DNA of 9,434 nucleotides from Candidatus Terrybacteria bacterium RIFCSPLOWO2_01_FULL_58_14 (GTDB lineage Bacteria > Patescibacteriota > Minisyncoccia > Terrybacterales > 2-01-FULL-58-14): positions 90,662 to 100,095 of the forward strand of contig MHSZ01000032.1 of the NCBI GenBank assembly GCA_001824745.1, in the 5' to 3' direction. The notes beneath the pieces were generated by a model that searched no databases, was not told the origin of the DNA, and saw nothing but the letters and a program-made list of their open reading frames with translations. The position numbers were made by a program, and so were the translations under genes. Below, in pieces: positions 1 to 5,323 of this stretch (the first letter of the stretch is position 1; every line of letters begins with the position of its first letter).

Positions 1-1
1 G

Positions 2-1162
2 CGAGGGGCGACTCGGAAGCGCGCTGTCGTAACGGCGAGACGCTCGCGCAAGAGAACGCCGATTATCACCGACGAGATTCGCGCACAGCTTATTCAGCGC
101 GGCCGGCAACGGGGCTTCGTGACCTATCACGAAATCGAAACGCTTGCTCCTTCTATCGAGCAAGATATCGCAGGCCTTGAGCGCCTCTATGCCGATCTTG
201 GGCAGGAGAATATCACCGTTGTCGAACAGCGGTCCTATTTGGATATCGAAGAGCCGGCGAAGCCGGTAAAGAAGCGGCGCGGTGCACTCACCGGCGTTCC
301 TTCGCCCGAGCACTATGATTCAGTGCAGCTTTATCTTCGCGAAATCGGACGCGAGAAGTTCCTTACTGCCGACGAAGAAAAGGAGCTCGCTCGGCGTATC
401 GAGAAGGGCGACCGGGAGGCCTGGCGCAAGCTCGCCGTAGCGAATCTCCGGCTCGTCGTATCGATCGCAAAGCGTTACGTGGGACGTTCACCGAATCTCA
501 CGCTCCTCGATCTTATCCAAGAGGGCAACCTCGGACTCTTTCGGGCCGTTGATAAGTTCGATTATCGCCGCGGCTATAAGTTTTCCACCTATGCAACGTG
601 GTGGATTCGGCAGGCGATCAACCGTGCCTTGGCCGATCAGGCCCGTACTATTCGCATCCCGGTGCATATGGTGGAAACGATCTCCAAGTATACACAAGTG
701 AAACGGCGGCTCGTGCAGGATCTCGGCCGGGAACCCTACCCCGAAGAAATCGCGACCGAGCTCAATCTCCCAGTGGAAAAGGTGCATCATATCCAGCGCA
801 TCTCTCAAGAAACCGTTTCACTGGAAACGCCGGTCGGAGAATCCGGGGACGAGGACTCTTTGCTCGGCGAGTTTGTAGAAGACCAGAAGGAATTGTCTCC
901 GGACCAGCGGGCGACACTTCAGATCCTTCGTGACGAGATTCACGGAATTCTCAGCGACCTTTCGCCCAGGGAGCAGAAGATTCTACGGATGCGCTTTGGC
1001 CTCGACGAATATGAGGGGAAGACGCATACCCTCGAGGAGGTGGGCGTGGAGTTTGGCGTGACGCGAGAGCGAATCCGTCAAATCGAAGCCAAGGCCTTCG
1101 AACGCATCCGGCAGCACCAAAAAGTGAGACGCCTGCAGGGTCTCGGCGAGTTCAATCGCTGA
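2..1162 (+). CDS. rpoD: RNA polymerase primary sigma factor RpoD/SigA (5' end outside window)
   Basis: This is the housekeeping sigma-70 factor, which binds core RNA polymerase and recognises the -10 and -35 promoter elements. Region 1.1 is visible at about 62-230 (QLIQRGRQRGFVTYHEI, ending in a LYADLGQENITVVE stretch). Region 1.2 is at 311-415 (YLREIG, then LTADEEKELARRI). Region 2 is at about 442-670 (NLRLVVSIAKRYVG, DLIQEGNLGL, and the -10 reading element YKFSTYATWWIRQAI). Region 3 runs to about 900. Region 4 is at about 940-1130, with the -35 helix-turn-helix TLEEVGVEFGVTRERIRQIE. The frame is open to the left edge, and a GTG at 119 lies inside region 1.1, so the true start is upstream of the window. 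The first visible residues are strongly basic. There is no large insertion between regions 1.2 and 2. It is probably co-transcribed with the gene 7 nt downstream. The identification is very secure. Confidence 0.97.
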   Translation, partial: RGATRKRAVVTARRSRKRTPIITDEIRAQLIQRGRQRGFVTYHEIETLAPSIEQDIAGLERLYADLGQENITVVEQRSYLDIEEPAKPVKKRRGALTGVPSPEHYDSVQLYLREIGREKFLTADEEKELARRIEKGDREAWRKLAVANLRLVVSIAKRYVGRSPNLTLLDLIQEGNLGLFRAVDKFDYRRGYKFSTYATWWIRQAINRALADQARTIRIPVHMVETISKYTQVKRRLVQDLGREPYPEEIATELNLPVEKVHHIQRISQETVSLETPVGESGDEDSLLGEFVEDQKELSPDQRATLQILRDEIHGILSDLSPREQKILRMRFGLDEYEGKTHTLEEVGVEFGVTRERIRQIEAKAFERIRQHQKVRRLQGLGEFNR

Positions 1163-1169
1163 TTCCGTT

Positions 1170-2519
1170 ATGCCCTTTGTTCCGCGTAAGCGCGTTATCC
1201 GAGAACTCGAACGCTACGAAAAGGAGCGGCCGAGTTTCACGAAACGTGAACTGAAGCGCGTGACGAAGCCCCTCACTGGCGAGTTTCGCCAGCGGGCGGT
1301 GGGAAGAATTGTAAGCCGGAAGGAATTCCGAGAGGGCGTACATCACGCCGTGGAAGAGCAGAAGATTCGAGGGGCAGAGCGAGCGCGGCTGTTTGAGCGA
1401 TGGAGAAAGTGGTTCCGCCCCGAATCGCTCCCGCCCATGTCGAGTGAAAGGGACGCGGATCTCCAGAAACGCGGGCCGGAGAGTCGCGATGCGGGATACG
1501 GTGTTCCCGTTCCGGAACCTCCGCGCGTCCACGTGCCTCCGTTGATCGAACGACGGTTCGACGCAGCGCAAACCGGGAGCGTTATTCCTCCGGAGCTGAG
1601 GGGCGATGTGCGTGATTCGCACGATGATGAGCAGGGTGCGTTTTCCGACGATCGTCGAGAACGACGAGACGAAGAAACGGCTTTACGGCAGGAACCCCCC
1701 GAGTTTCCCGGAACGGAAGCGCCGCTTGCGGATTCGGGTTCTCCACGGGCCTTGCCGCAGCGTCTCCGGGAACGATTCTCGCAGTTTGTTTCTGCTCGGG
1801 ATGAGCAAGAAGGTTCGTCTGCGGAAGAGCAAGCCCCCCGCAGCACTCGGCCCGAAATGACACCCGCGCCGCAATCTTCCGTGTCACCGAGAGAGAGCGA
1901 CGCGGCGAGGGGAGAGGAAATGCCAGTGGCGGGTCTTTCGCAAGAATTGCGCGCATCGATGGAGCCAGAGGCACTATCGTTGGGCGAGAAGCAAGAGGAA
2001 AAAACAATGCCAGAAGCGCGCCGTAGTATCGGGGCGATACCGTCGCATGCACTCTATGAGCGGAAGCGCGAACTTTCAGAAATGATCGCAAGCGGCGAGA
2101 CCCTTTCTCCGCAACGCGAGGCACGAAGCCGGCGAGTGGCCGCGGGCGTGCAGTTTCAGGCGCGCATCGAGGGGTGGACATTTTGGCGCCGCGCGGCATG
2201 GTGGGGATTTCTTGGCGTAGGAGCATTCTTGTGGCTTCGGGAGCTCGTATTCTTTTCTTCCTGGTGGGGGATTCCCGGGACATTTGTCGCAGCAGTTCTC
2301 GGCCCGATCCTCATTCCTTTCTTCCCAATCCTTGAATGGTTCCAGCGCGGCGGATTTCCTTGGCTTGATTTCGCTTTATTGGTCGCAGCGATGGTATTGC
2401 TATGGTACGGAAGGTGGGAAAGCCAGAGATTCCTGCGAAGCGTTTTCCCGCACAAATTTTCCGGTGAACGCTCGACGCCCCCTCCCTCCTCGGATAGTAT
2501 GGATCCCGGAAGGAGGTGA
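1170..2519 (+). CDS. Hypothetical protein: long charged low-complexity N-terminal part and C-terminal membrane domain
   Basis: I do not recognise this 449-aa protein. Residues 1-85 are highly basic and helical-looking (many Lys/Arg/Glu). Residues about 90-330 are rich in Pro, Ser, Glu and Arg and probably disordered. Residues about 341-415 hold two or three hydrophobic segments (about 341-360, 366-388 and 398-415) rich in Trp and Phe. A short polar Pro/Ser tail ends the chain. There is no signal peptide, so the long N-terminal part should be cytoplasmic. The start is the first ATG, 7 nt after rpoD; no Shine-Dalgarno precedes it, so translation may depend on coupling. A cytoplasmic region followed by a membrane anchor, directly behind a sigma gene, resembles the layout of anti-sigma factors, but I see no anti-sigma domain and make no such call. 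The frame is supported by its length, by lying between two same-strand genes, and by its stop overlapping the next gene's Shine-Dalgarno. Confidence 0.8.
   Translation: MPFVPRKRVIRELERYEKERPSFTKRELKRVTKPLTGEFRQRAVGRIVSRKEFREGVHHAVEEQKIRGAERARLFERWRKWFRPESLPPMSSERDADLQKRGPESRDAGYGVPVPEPPRVHVPPLIERRFDAAQTGSVIPPELRGDVRDSHDDEQGAFSDDRRERRDEETALRQEPPEFPGTEAPLADSGSPRALPQRLRERFSQFVSARDEQEGSSAEEQAPRSTRPEMTPAPQSSVSPRESDAARGEEMPVAGLSQELRASMEPEALSLGEKQEEKTMPEARRSIGAIPSHALYERKRELSEMIASGETLSPQREARSRRVAAGVQFQARIEGWTFWRRAAWWGFLGVGAFLWLRELVFFSSWWGIPGTFVAAVLGPILIPFFPILEWFQRGGFPWLDFALLVAAMVLLWYGRWESQRFLRSVFPHKFSGERSTPPPSSDSMDPGRR
2511..2519 (+). promoter_or_regulatory. Perfect extended Shine-Dalgarno (AGGAGGTGA) overlapping an upstream stop
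   Basis: AGGAGGTGA matches all nine bases complementary to the usual 16S rRNA 3' tail and ends 6 nt before the ATG at 2526. Its last three bases are the TGA stop of the preceding 449-aa gene. This points to translational coupling and strongly supports the start of the 84-aa gene. Several neighbouring genes have no recognisable Shine-Dalgarno, so this one stands out. Confidence 0.85.
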
Positions 2520-2525
2520 GGAGCG

Positions 2526-2780
2526 ATGCAACCGATTCCCCGAGAAAAAGTCCTGAAGGCGCTCGAAAAAGTCGCCCGCAGTTCTTCGCTCAAAGATCAA
2601 GACGTCGGCCGCGCCAAAAATCTCTCCGGCGGGCAAGTGCGCTATAGCGCACTCGGCCGCGAGGTTTCCGAGCAGGAACTCGACGCGCTCAAAAAATGGA
2701 TGCGCCAGCACGGCGCGCAATCGCGCGACATTGAGCGTTTTGAACGAGAGCTTGGATTGAAGCGTGGAGGATTATTCTAA
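2526..2780 (+). CDS. Small hypothetical soluble protein (84 aa)
   Basis: I do not recognise the family. The product is a short, highly charged, basic protein with no membrane segment or signal peptide. It shows two amphipathic stretches: residues about 6-18 (EKVLKALEKVARS) and about 47-75 (SEQELDALKKWMRQ onward). A central SGGQVRYSALGREVS segment lies between them. This looks like a small helical, perhaps nucleic-acid- or protein-binding, fold, but that is only an impression. The start is well fixed by the perfect Shine-Dalgarno 6 nt upstream. It is the third and last gene of the probable rpoD operon. Composition is GC-rich like rpoD and unlike the next gene, so the operon boundary probably lies just after it. 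I see no clear terminator behind it. Confidence 0.8.
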   Translation: MQPIPREKVLKALEKVARSSSLKDQDVGRAKNLSGGQVRYSALGREVSEQELDALKKWMRQHGAQSRDIERFERELGLKRGGLF

Positions 2781-2823
2781 TCACCCCTTCCGCTTTTGGC
2801 ATGAGCGCTAGAGAGACCGATCT

Positions 2824-3150
2824 ATGTTGAGAAATATCATCGTCGTATTCGTTTCGGTTGTCGCGGGTCTCATCATAATACTGATGGGATCCTCATATTT
2901 ACTTGTTTCTGATATAAGTGGGGACAATCCGTCCCTTGCTGTCCGATTGCTGGTTTTGTTAGCAGTATTTATTGGGTTCTTAATTCCCGGATTTATCGTT
3001 TGGTTTAGTATAAAAAAACGGAAGTTAGCTTTGATCGCCATGTTTATATTATTCGCTGTTTTGTCTGGATGGCCGGGGCTGTGGTTGGACCTCTTCCTTA
3101 AATATTCCGGTCTCGCCCGCCTCCTTGGATTTTCCGGAGTACCTCAGTAG
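2824..3150 (+). CDS. Small hypothetical membrane protein (108 aa, about 3 TM)
   Basis: This is an unrecognised integral membrane protein. Hydrophobic segments are at residues about 4-27, 41-63 and 69-86; the second is followed by the basic KKRK stretch, which would be cytoplasmic. No catalytic motif or cysteine cluster is visible. Only a weak purine stretch (AGAGAG) precedes the ATG. The gene is markedly more AT-rich than the rpoD operon to its left; my hand count of 2881-2940 gives 26 G/C in 60. It ends 24 nt before the tRNA-Asn gene. Its composition suggests a different history from its left neighbours, or simply the Phe/Ile/Leu codon bias of a hydrophobic protein. The frame is plausible because a coherent membrane topology results, but there is no homology support. 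Confidence 0.65.
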   Translation: MLRNIIVVFVSVVAGLIIILMGSSYLLVSDISGDNPSLAVRLLVLLAVFIGFLIPGFIVWFSIKKRKLALIAMFILFAVLSGWPGLWLDLFLKYSGLARLLGFSGVPQ

Positions 3151-3174
3151 AAGAGTTCTCTTGAGACCATATAT

Positions 3175-3249
3175 TCCGGGGTAGCTCAATGGTAGAGCGG
3201 CTCCCTGTTAAGGAGTTGGTTGTCGGTTCGAATCCGACCCCCGGAGCCA
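3175..3249 (+). tRNA. trnN: tRNA-Asn (anticodon GTT), 3' CCA encoded
   Basis: The gene folds as a complete cloverleaf. The acceptor stem TCCGGGG (3175-3181) pairs with CCCCGGA (3239-3245). The D-arm is GCTC/GAGC (3184-3198). The anticodon stem GCTCC/GGAGT holds loop CTGTTAA with GTT at 3207-3209. The T-arm is GTCGG/CCGAC with TTCGAAT loop. The discriminator base is G (3246), followed by encoded CCA (3247-3249). The anticodon reads AAC/AAT codons. It is transcribed in the same direction as both flanking genes. A near-copy of its 3' end lies at 3971-3987 (see the repeat entries). Confidence 0.97.
3230..3246 (+). repeat. Left copy of a 17-bp tRNA-end direct repeat (att-like)
   Basis: Bases GAATCCGACCCCCGGAG run from the T-loop of tRNA-Asn to its discriminator base. 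They recur with a single change (T to C at the fourth base) at 3971-3987. The 3' ends of tRNA genes are classic targets of site-specific integrases, so this could be an attachment site core. No integrase gene lies in the window. Confidence 0.55.
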
Positions 3250-3267
3250 ACGAAAAGATAAAAACAT

Positions 3268-3819
3268 ATGGAAAATTGGTCTTCTGAATTATCAAAAACC
3301 ACAAAGCTGCTTTGGTTTTTATTCGGTACTTTACTGATATTTTCTTTTCTCAGATCTTTATATCCAACTGCTGGCGATACGGGAGAGGCGCGAGGTCTTT
3401 TCTATTTTTCTTTTTTGCCTCTTGCAATTCTTTATATTTATTTCCGGCAACGCATTAGCAAATATCTCCTCTTTTTCCTTGGTTTTATATTGACAATGCC
3501 ATTATGGTTTTTCAGTACATTTGTTTGTGTTGGATATTGTAACGATAGCGATGCCTATCCAGTTTTATTCGGCTCATTTGCCGCCCTCTCTTTTTTCAGC
3601 ATGTTTATCGTTGGTACTTTTGAGAGGGTTACTCGCTTAGTGTTTTTGGGTGTTGCAGGCGTGCTAGTGTTTTGGGCGATGGGAACGAATAGTGGATTTC
3701 GGGGTGACTTATTTGGCAGCACAGAGTTGCTTATTATTACCATTTCAACAATTTATCTCCTTGGACTGGTGATTATTTGGCTTCGGTTCTCCAAAAGGTC
3801 AGGTTGGCGAGGATTATAG
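3268..3819 (+). CDS. Hypothetical polytopic membrane protein (183 aa, about 6 TM)
   Basis: I do not recognise the family. About six hydrophobic segments are visible, at residues about 13-31, 44-60, 65-88, 97-116, 122-139 and 151-172. They are separated by short loops with basic clusters (FRQR, ERVTR, RFSKRSGWRG) that suggest cytoplasmic faces. A short loop carries two cysteines (CVGYC) and acidic residues. The ATG lies 19 nt after the tRNA CCA, with no clear Shine-Dalgarno. The gene is very AT-rich: my count of 3421-3480 is 20 G/C in 60, against 41 in 60 at 7561-7620. It is the only gene between the tRNA and the partial tRNA copy at 3971, so it could be cargo of a small integrated segment. 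Part of the AT bias is expected from Phe/Leu/Ile-rich coding. Confidence 0.7.
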   Translation: MENWSSELSKTTKLLWFLFGTLLIFSFLRSLYPTAGDTGEARGLFYFSFLPLAILYIYFRQRISKYLLFFLGFILTMPLWFFSTFVCVGYCNDSDAYPVLFGSFAALSFFSMFIVGTFERVTRLVFLGVAGVLVFWAMGTNSGFRGDLFGSTELLIITISTIYLLGLVIIWLRFSKRSGWRGL

Positions 3820-3864
3820 ATGGCCCACTGTTTGCTATACAGGCAGTTCAACAATGACATATAT

Positions 3865-3895
3865 CTCGTACTAGCCAGGGCGAGTTTTCTTTTTT
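3865..3895 (+). terminator. Possible weak rho-independent terminator
   Basis: CTCG (3865-3868) can pair with CGAG (3881-3884), immediately followed by TTTTCTTTTTT (3885-3895). The T-run is convincing and lies 46 nt after the stop of the 183-aa membrane protein, but the stem is only 4 bp unless inner GCC/GGC pairing adds to it. Confidence 0.35.
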
Positions 3896-3896
3896 A

Positions 3897-3976
3897 GGCG
3901 GCCGATGGGAATCCGCCAGGGTTCCCTAAAGGGCCGGTTTGTCGGCCCGCCTGCCCGGCCAGGGGCCAGGGAACCC
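3897..3976. repeat. GC-rich cluster of nested inverted repeats
   Basis: The outer arms GGGTTCCCT (3919-3927) and AGGGAACCC (3968-3976) pair perfectly over 9 bp. Inside them are a 6-bp hairpin GGGCCG/CGGCCC (3931-3936 and 3943-3948) with a 6-nt loop, and a CCTG/CAGG mini-hairpin. Just upstream, GGCGG/CCGCC (3897-3901 and 3913-3917) forms a further hairpin. Together this resembles a three-way junction. It could be a structured RNA, a folded recombination site or an element end. I recognise no known RNA family here. The block contrasts sharply with the AT-rich gene before it. Confidence 0.6.
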
Positions 3977-3987
3977 GACCCCCGGAG
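3971..3987 (+). repeat. Right copy of the 17-bp tRNA-Asn-end repeat (att-like)
   Basis: GAACCCGACCCCCGGAG matches 16 of 17 bases of the tRNA-Asn 3' end (3230-3246) in the same orientation, starting 741 bp downstream. The match stops exactly at the tRNA discriminator base: the copy is followed by GCC, not CCA. The upstream half of the tRNA is absent, so this is not a second tRNA. It overlaps the edge of the GC-rich inverted-repeat cluster. Confidence 0.55.
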
Positions 3988-4066
3988 GCCCCCCGCGTAG
4001 TTGACATGAAGATAAATAAGGGGCATTATGGTCATCTGAGTACTGCAAGAAAAACGGGGTCGGGTT
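3972..4066. repeat. 11-bp inverted repeat spanning the csp promoter
   Basis: AACCCGACCCC (3972-3982) is the exact reverse complement of GGGGTCGGGTT (4056-4066). The 73-nt interval holds the predicted csp promoter. The left arm is part of the tRNA-like copy and the right arm falls in the predicted 5' leader of the cold-shock gene. Confidence 0.6.
4001..4029 (+). promoter_or_regulatory. Sigma-70 promoter for the cold-shock gene
   Basis: A perfect -35 TTGACA (4001-4006) lies exactly 17 nt before CATTAT (4024-4029), which matches TATAAT at 4 of 6 bases. Transcription would begin near 4036, giving a leader of about 70 nt before the ATG at 4107. This leader contains GGGGTCGGGTT and an AAAAC/GTTTT hairpin (4051-4068). 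Long leaders are common in cold-shock genes, but thermosensing here is only an inference. Confidence 0.6.
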
Positions 4067-4106
4067 TTGATTTGTAGGATTCTGAAATATTTAAAAACCA
4101 TTCTTT

Positions 4107-4307
4107 ATGCAAGAAGGAACAATTGCCCGCCTGACTGATCGAGGATTTGGATTCATTGCTCGCGAAGGAGAGGAAAAGGATCTCTTTTTCCATTCAAACG
4201 AGCTCAAGAATGCACAATTTACTGAACTCAAAGAGGGCGATAAGGTGACGTTTGATGTAGCCGAAAGCCCAAAGGGACCGAACGCCACGAACGTTAACCG
4301 AGTGTAA
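4107..4307 (+). CDS. Cold-shock domain protein (CspA family)
   Basis: This 66-aa protein is a single cold-shock domain, an OB-fold beta barrel that binds single-stranded RNA and DNA and acts as an RNA chaperone in the cytoplasm. The RNP1-type motif GFGFI is at residues 13-17 and the RNP2-type motif LFFHS at 26-30. The EGDKVTF strand is at about 43-49 and the C-terminal NATNVNRV strand closes the barrel. Length is normal for the family. The KWFN segment common before RNP1 in enteric CspA is replaced by ARLTD, a variant I associate with non-proteobacterial members. The ATG is fixed by the fold, since the domain begins with MQEGTIARL, yet no Shine-Dalgarno precedes it. It appears monocistronic, with its own promoter (4001-4029) and terminator (4313-4350). 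Confidence 0.95.
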   Translation: MQEGTIARLTDRGFGFIAREGEEKDLFFHSNELKNAQFTELKEGDKVTFDVAESPKGPNATNVNRV

Positions 4308-4312
4308 CGCTC

Positions 4313-4350
4313 ACAAAAGCACTCCCGATTGGGGGCGCTTTTGTATTTAA
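4313..4350 (+). terminator. Rho-independent terminator of the cold-shock gene
   Basis: ACAAAAGC (4313-4320) pairs with GCTTTTGT (4337-4344). After one A/C mismatch, CTCCC (4322-4326) pairs with GGGGG (4331-4335) through one G-T wobble around a GATT loop. The T-rich arm continues into ATTTAAT. It starts 6 nt after the csp stop. Confidence 0.85.
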
Positions 4351-4372
4351 TCTAAGTGATAAAGCATAGAAA

Positions 4373-4404
4373 GAAAGGGATAGAAAATCCTCTTCAACCC
4401 TTTC
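4373..4404. other. Hairpin in the leader of the cysteine-tail membrane gene
   Basis: GAAAGGG (4373-4379) and CCCTTTC (4398-4404) form a perfect 7-bp stem around an 18-nt loop; a competing small GGAT/ATCC hairpin is possible. It lies between the csp terminator and the ATG at 4445. It could be a leader structure, but no role can be assigned. Confidence 0.35.
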
Positions 4405-4444
4405 CGCTTTAAGGTTCTGAACACATCTCGTGAGGAGAGCAAAT

Positions 4445-5104
4445 ATGCCGATCAAGAGATCAGCGCTTGAGCATAAGTGGTACTATCGGGCCGCGAAAGT
4501 ATTCTTTTTGATACTTCCGTTCCTTATTCTTCTCCTATTGTCCCTCTCGTTCTTTTTGAGGAGGAAGATAATTAGCTGCAGTTTCGTGGAGCAAAGCAGC
4601 TTTCCTGAGCTCCCATTGGACTATCTTCTTTTGTTAGCGATAGGGATGGTTCTGTACTATGTGGTTTTGAAGTGGGTATGGAAAGGTTTTCTTTATATCG
4701 CGTTTGGGGGACTTGAAGACGATATAAAGAAGGAGGACGAGCGGTCAGGAAGGGACGGCGAACCGCCGGCACAGACAAAGCCGGAGCAGAACCGGATGGC
4801 GCAAATAGTGCCGTTCGTTATTTTATTGATCATTCTCGCGATCATGTTTTTAGCTTCGAGGGGATATATTACGTTGCCGAAAATAGACCTCGATTCATTC
4901 GGGAATTCCTTTAACGGTGGCGTTACAGCGTCTTGTCCCGCCACATCCGCTCAAACGTCAACGCCATGCGGATCGGTCCAGGGAGGAATTGGGGTGAGCG
5001 GCATCATCGTGCCAGACCGTTGCGAATGCCCGAGCGATACGACATACGTTGGTGTGGACAACACCGCGCCGGGCGGTCCATATAAGCAGTGCATCTGTAA
5101 ATGA
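4445..5104 (+). CDS. Hypothetical 3-TM membrane protein with external six-cysteine C-terminal tail
   Basis: I do not recognise the family. The 219-aa product has hydrophobic segments at residues about 19-38, 58-78 and 119-138. Between the second and third lies a charged, Pro-containing linker (about 91-118). Positive residues at the N-terminus and before the second loop favour an inside N-terminus, which puts residues 139-219 outside the membrane. That tail is Ser/Thr/Gly/Pro-rich and has six cysteines, at 164, 175, 193, 195, 216 and 218, ending in two CxC motifs. A seventh cysteine, C45, is in the first external loop. Paired disulfides or metal binding are both possible. The ATG at 4445 is preferred over a GTG at 4430 because AGGAG (4433-4437) stands 7 nt before it. 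It lies between the csp terminator and the metalloprotease gene on the same strand. Confidence 0.75.
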   Translation: MPIKRSALEHKWYYRAAKVFFLILPFLILLLLSLSFFLRRKIISCSFVEQSSFPELPLDYLLLLAIGMVLYYVVLKWVWKGFLYIAFGGLEDDIKKEDERSGRDGEPPAQTKPEQNRMAQIVPFVILLIILAIMFLASRGYITLPKIDLDSFGNSFNGGVTASCPATSAQTSTPCGSVQGGIGVSGIIVPDRCECPSDTTYVGVDNTAPGGPYKQCICK

Positions 5105-5196
5105 GTTAAACGTTGGGACGAGAGACGCTGGCGAGGCGGTTTTTTGATACGACAAGGAAGCGGTTGCGGATGAAAGAATAGCCCATATTTATACGC

Positions 5197-5219
5197 GGAA
5201 CGGGGCCCCCGGTTCCTTT
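5197..5219 (+). terminator. Possible terminator hairpin
   Basis: GGAAC-GGG pairs with CCC-GTTCC (5197-5216) with one bulged G and a 3-nt loop, followed by TTTC. The stem is strong, but the T-run is only three bases, so termination may be partial. It lies between the cysteine-tail gene (stop at 5104) and the leader ORF and metalloprotease gene. Confidence 0.4.
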
Positions 5220-5246
5220 CGATCAGGGGAGTCAAGGAGGATGCAG

Positions 5247-5312
5247 ATGGCGGCCATTATGCGATGGCCTTTTGCTTTTTCGGTCAGAGCCGTAGGATGG
5301 CGGCAGCGGTAG
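5247..5312 (+). CDS. Possible 21-codon leader ORF upstream of the metalloprotease
   Basis: AAGGAGG (5234-5240) is a near-perfect Shine-Dalgarno placed 6 nt before an ATG at 5247. That ATG opens a 21-codon frame beginning MAAIMRWPF and ending at TAG (5310-5312), in a different frame from the protease. The stop lies 11 nt before the preferred protease ATG at 5324 and overlaps its only Shine-Dalgarno-like bases (AGGGAA). This layout fits a leader peptide coupled to the protease. The peptide has no membrane segment or codon run that suggests attenuation. The alternative is that the Shine-Dalgarno serves a longer protease whose frame is broken here. Confidence 0.35.
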   Translation: MAAIMRWPFAFSVRAVGWRQR

Positions 5313-5323
5313 GGAATTTGCGC

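Noticed and set aside
1582..2283. 233-codon minus-strand frame
   Set aside because: It is antisense to the 449-aa gene, whose frame has coherent membrane helices, close spacing to rpoD and a coupled downstream gene. The antisense product is Arg/Pro-rich without features.
3098..3304. 68-codon minus-strand frame containing GVGFEPTTN
   Set aside because: This is the well-known false protein produced by translating a tRNA gene antisense; it overlaps tRNA-Asn.
3971..4000. Second tRNA gene
   Set aside because: Only the T-arm and acceptor 3' half match. There is no 5' acceptor strand, D-arm or anticodon arm.
2781..4411. Similar CCTTCCGCTTT stretches at about 2781-2797 and 4394-4410, each 40-50 nt before a membrane-protein gene
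   Set aside because: The match needs a gap, is short and pyrimidine-rich, and can arise by chance, so it is not convincing as a shared operator.
4430..4444. GTG start five codons upstream for the cysteine-tail membrane gene
   Set aside because: Those codons contain the AGGAG that serves the ATG at 4445, so they are the ribosome site rather than coding.
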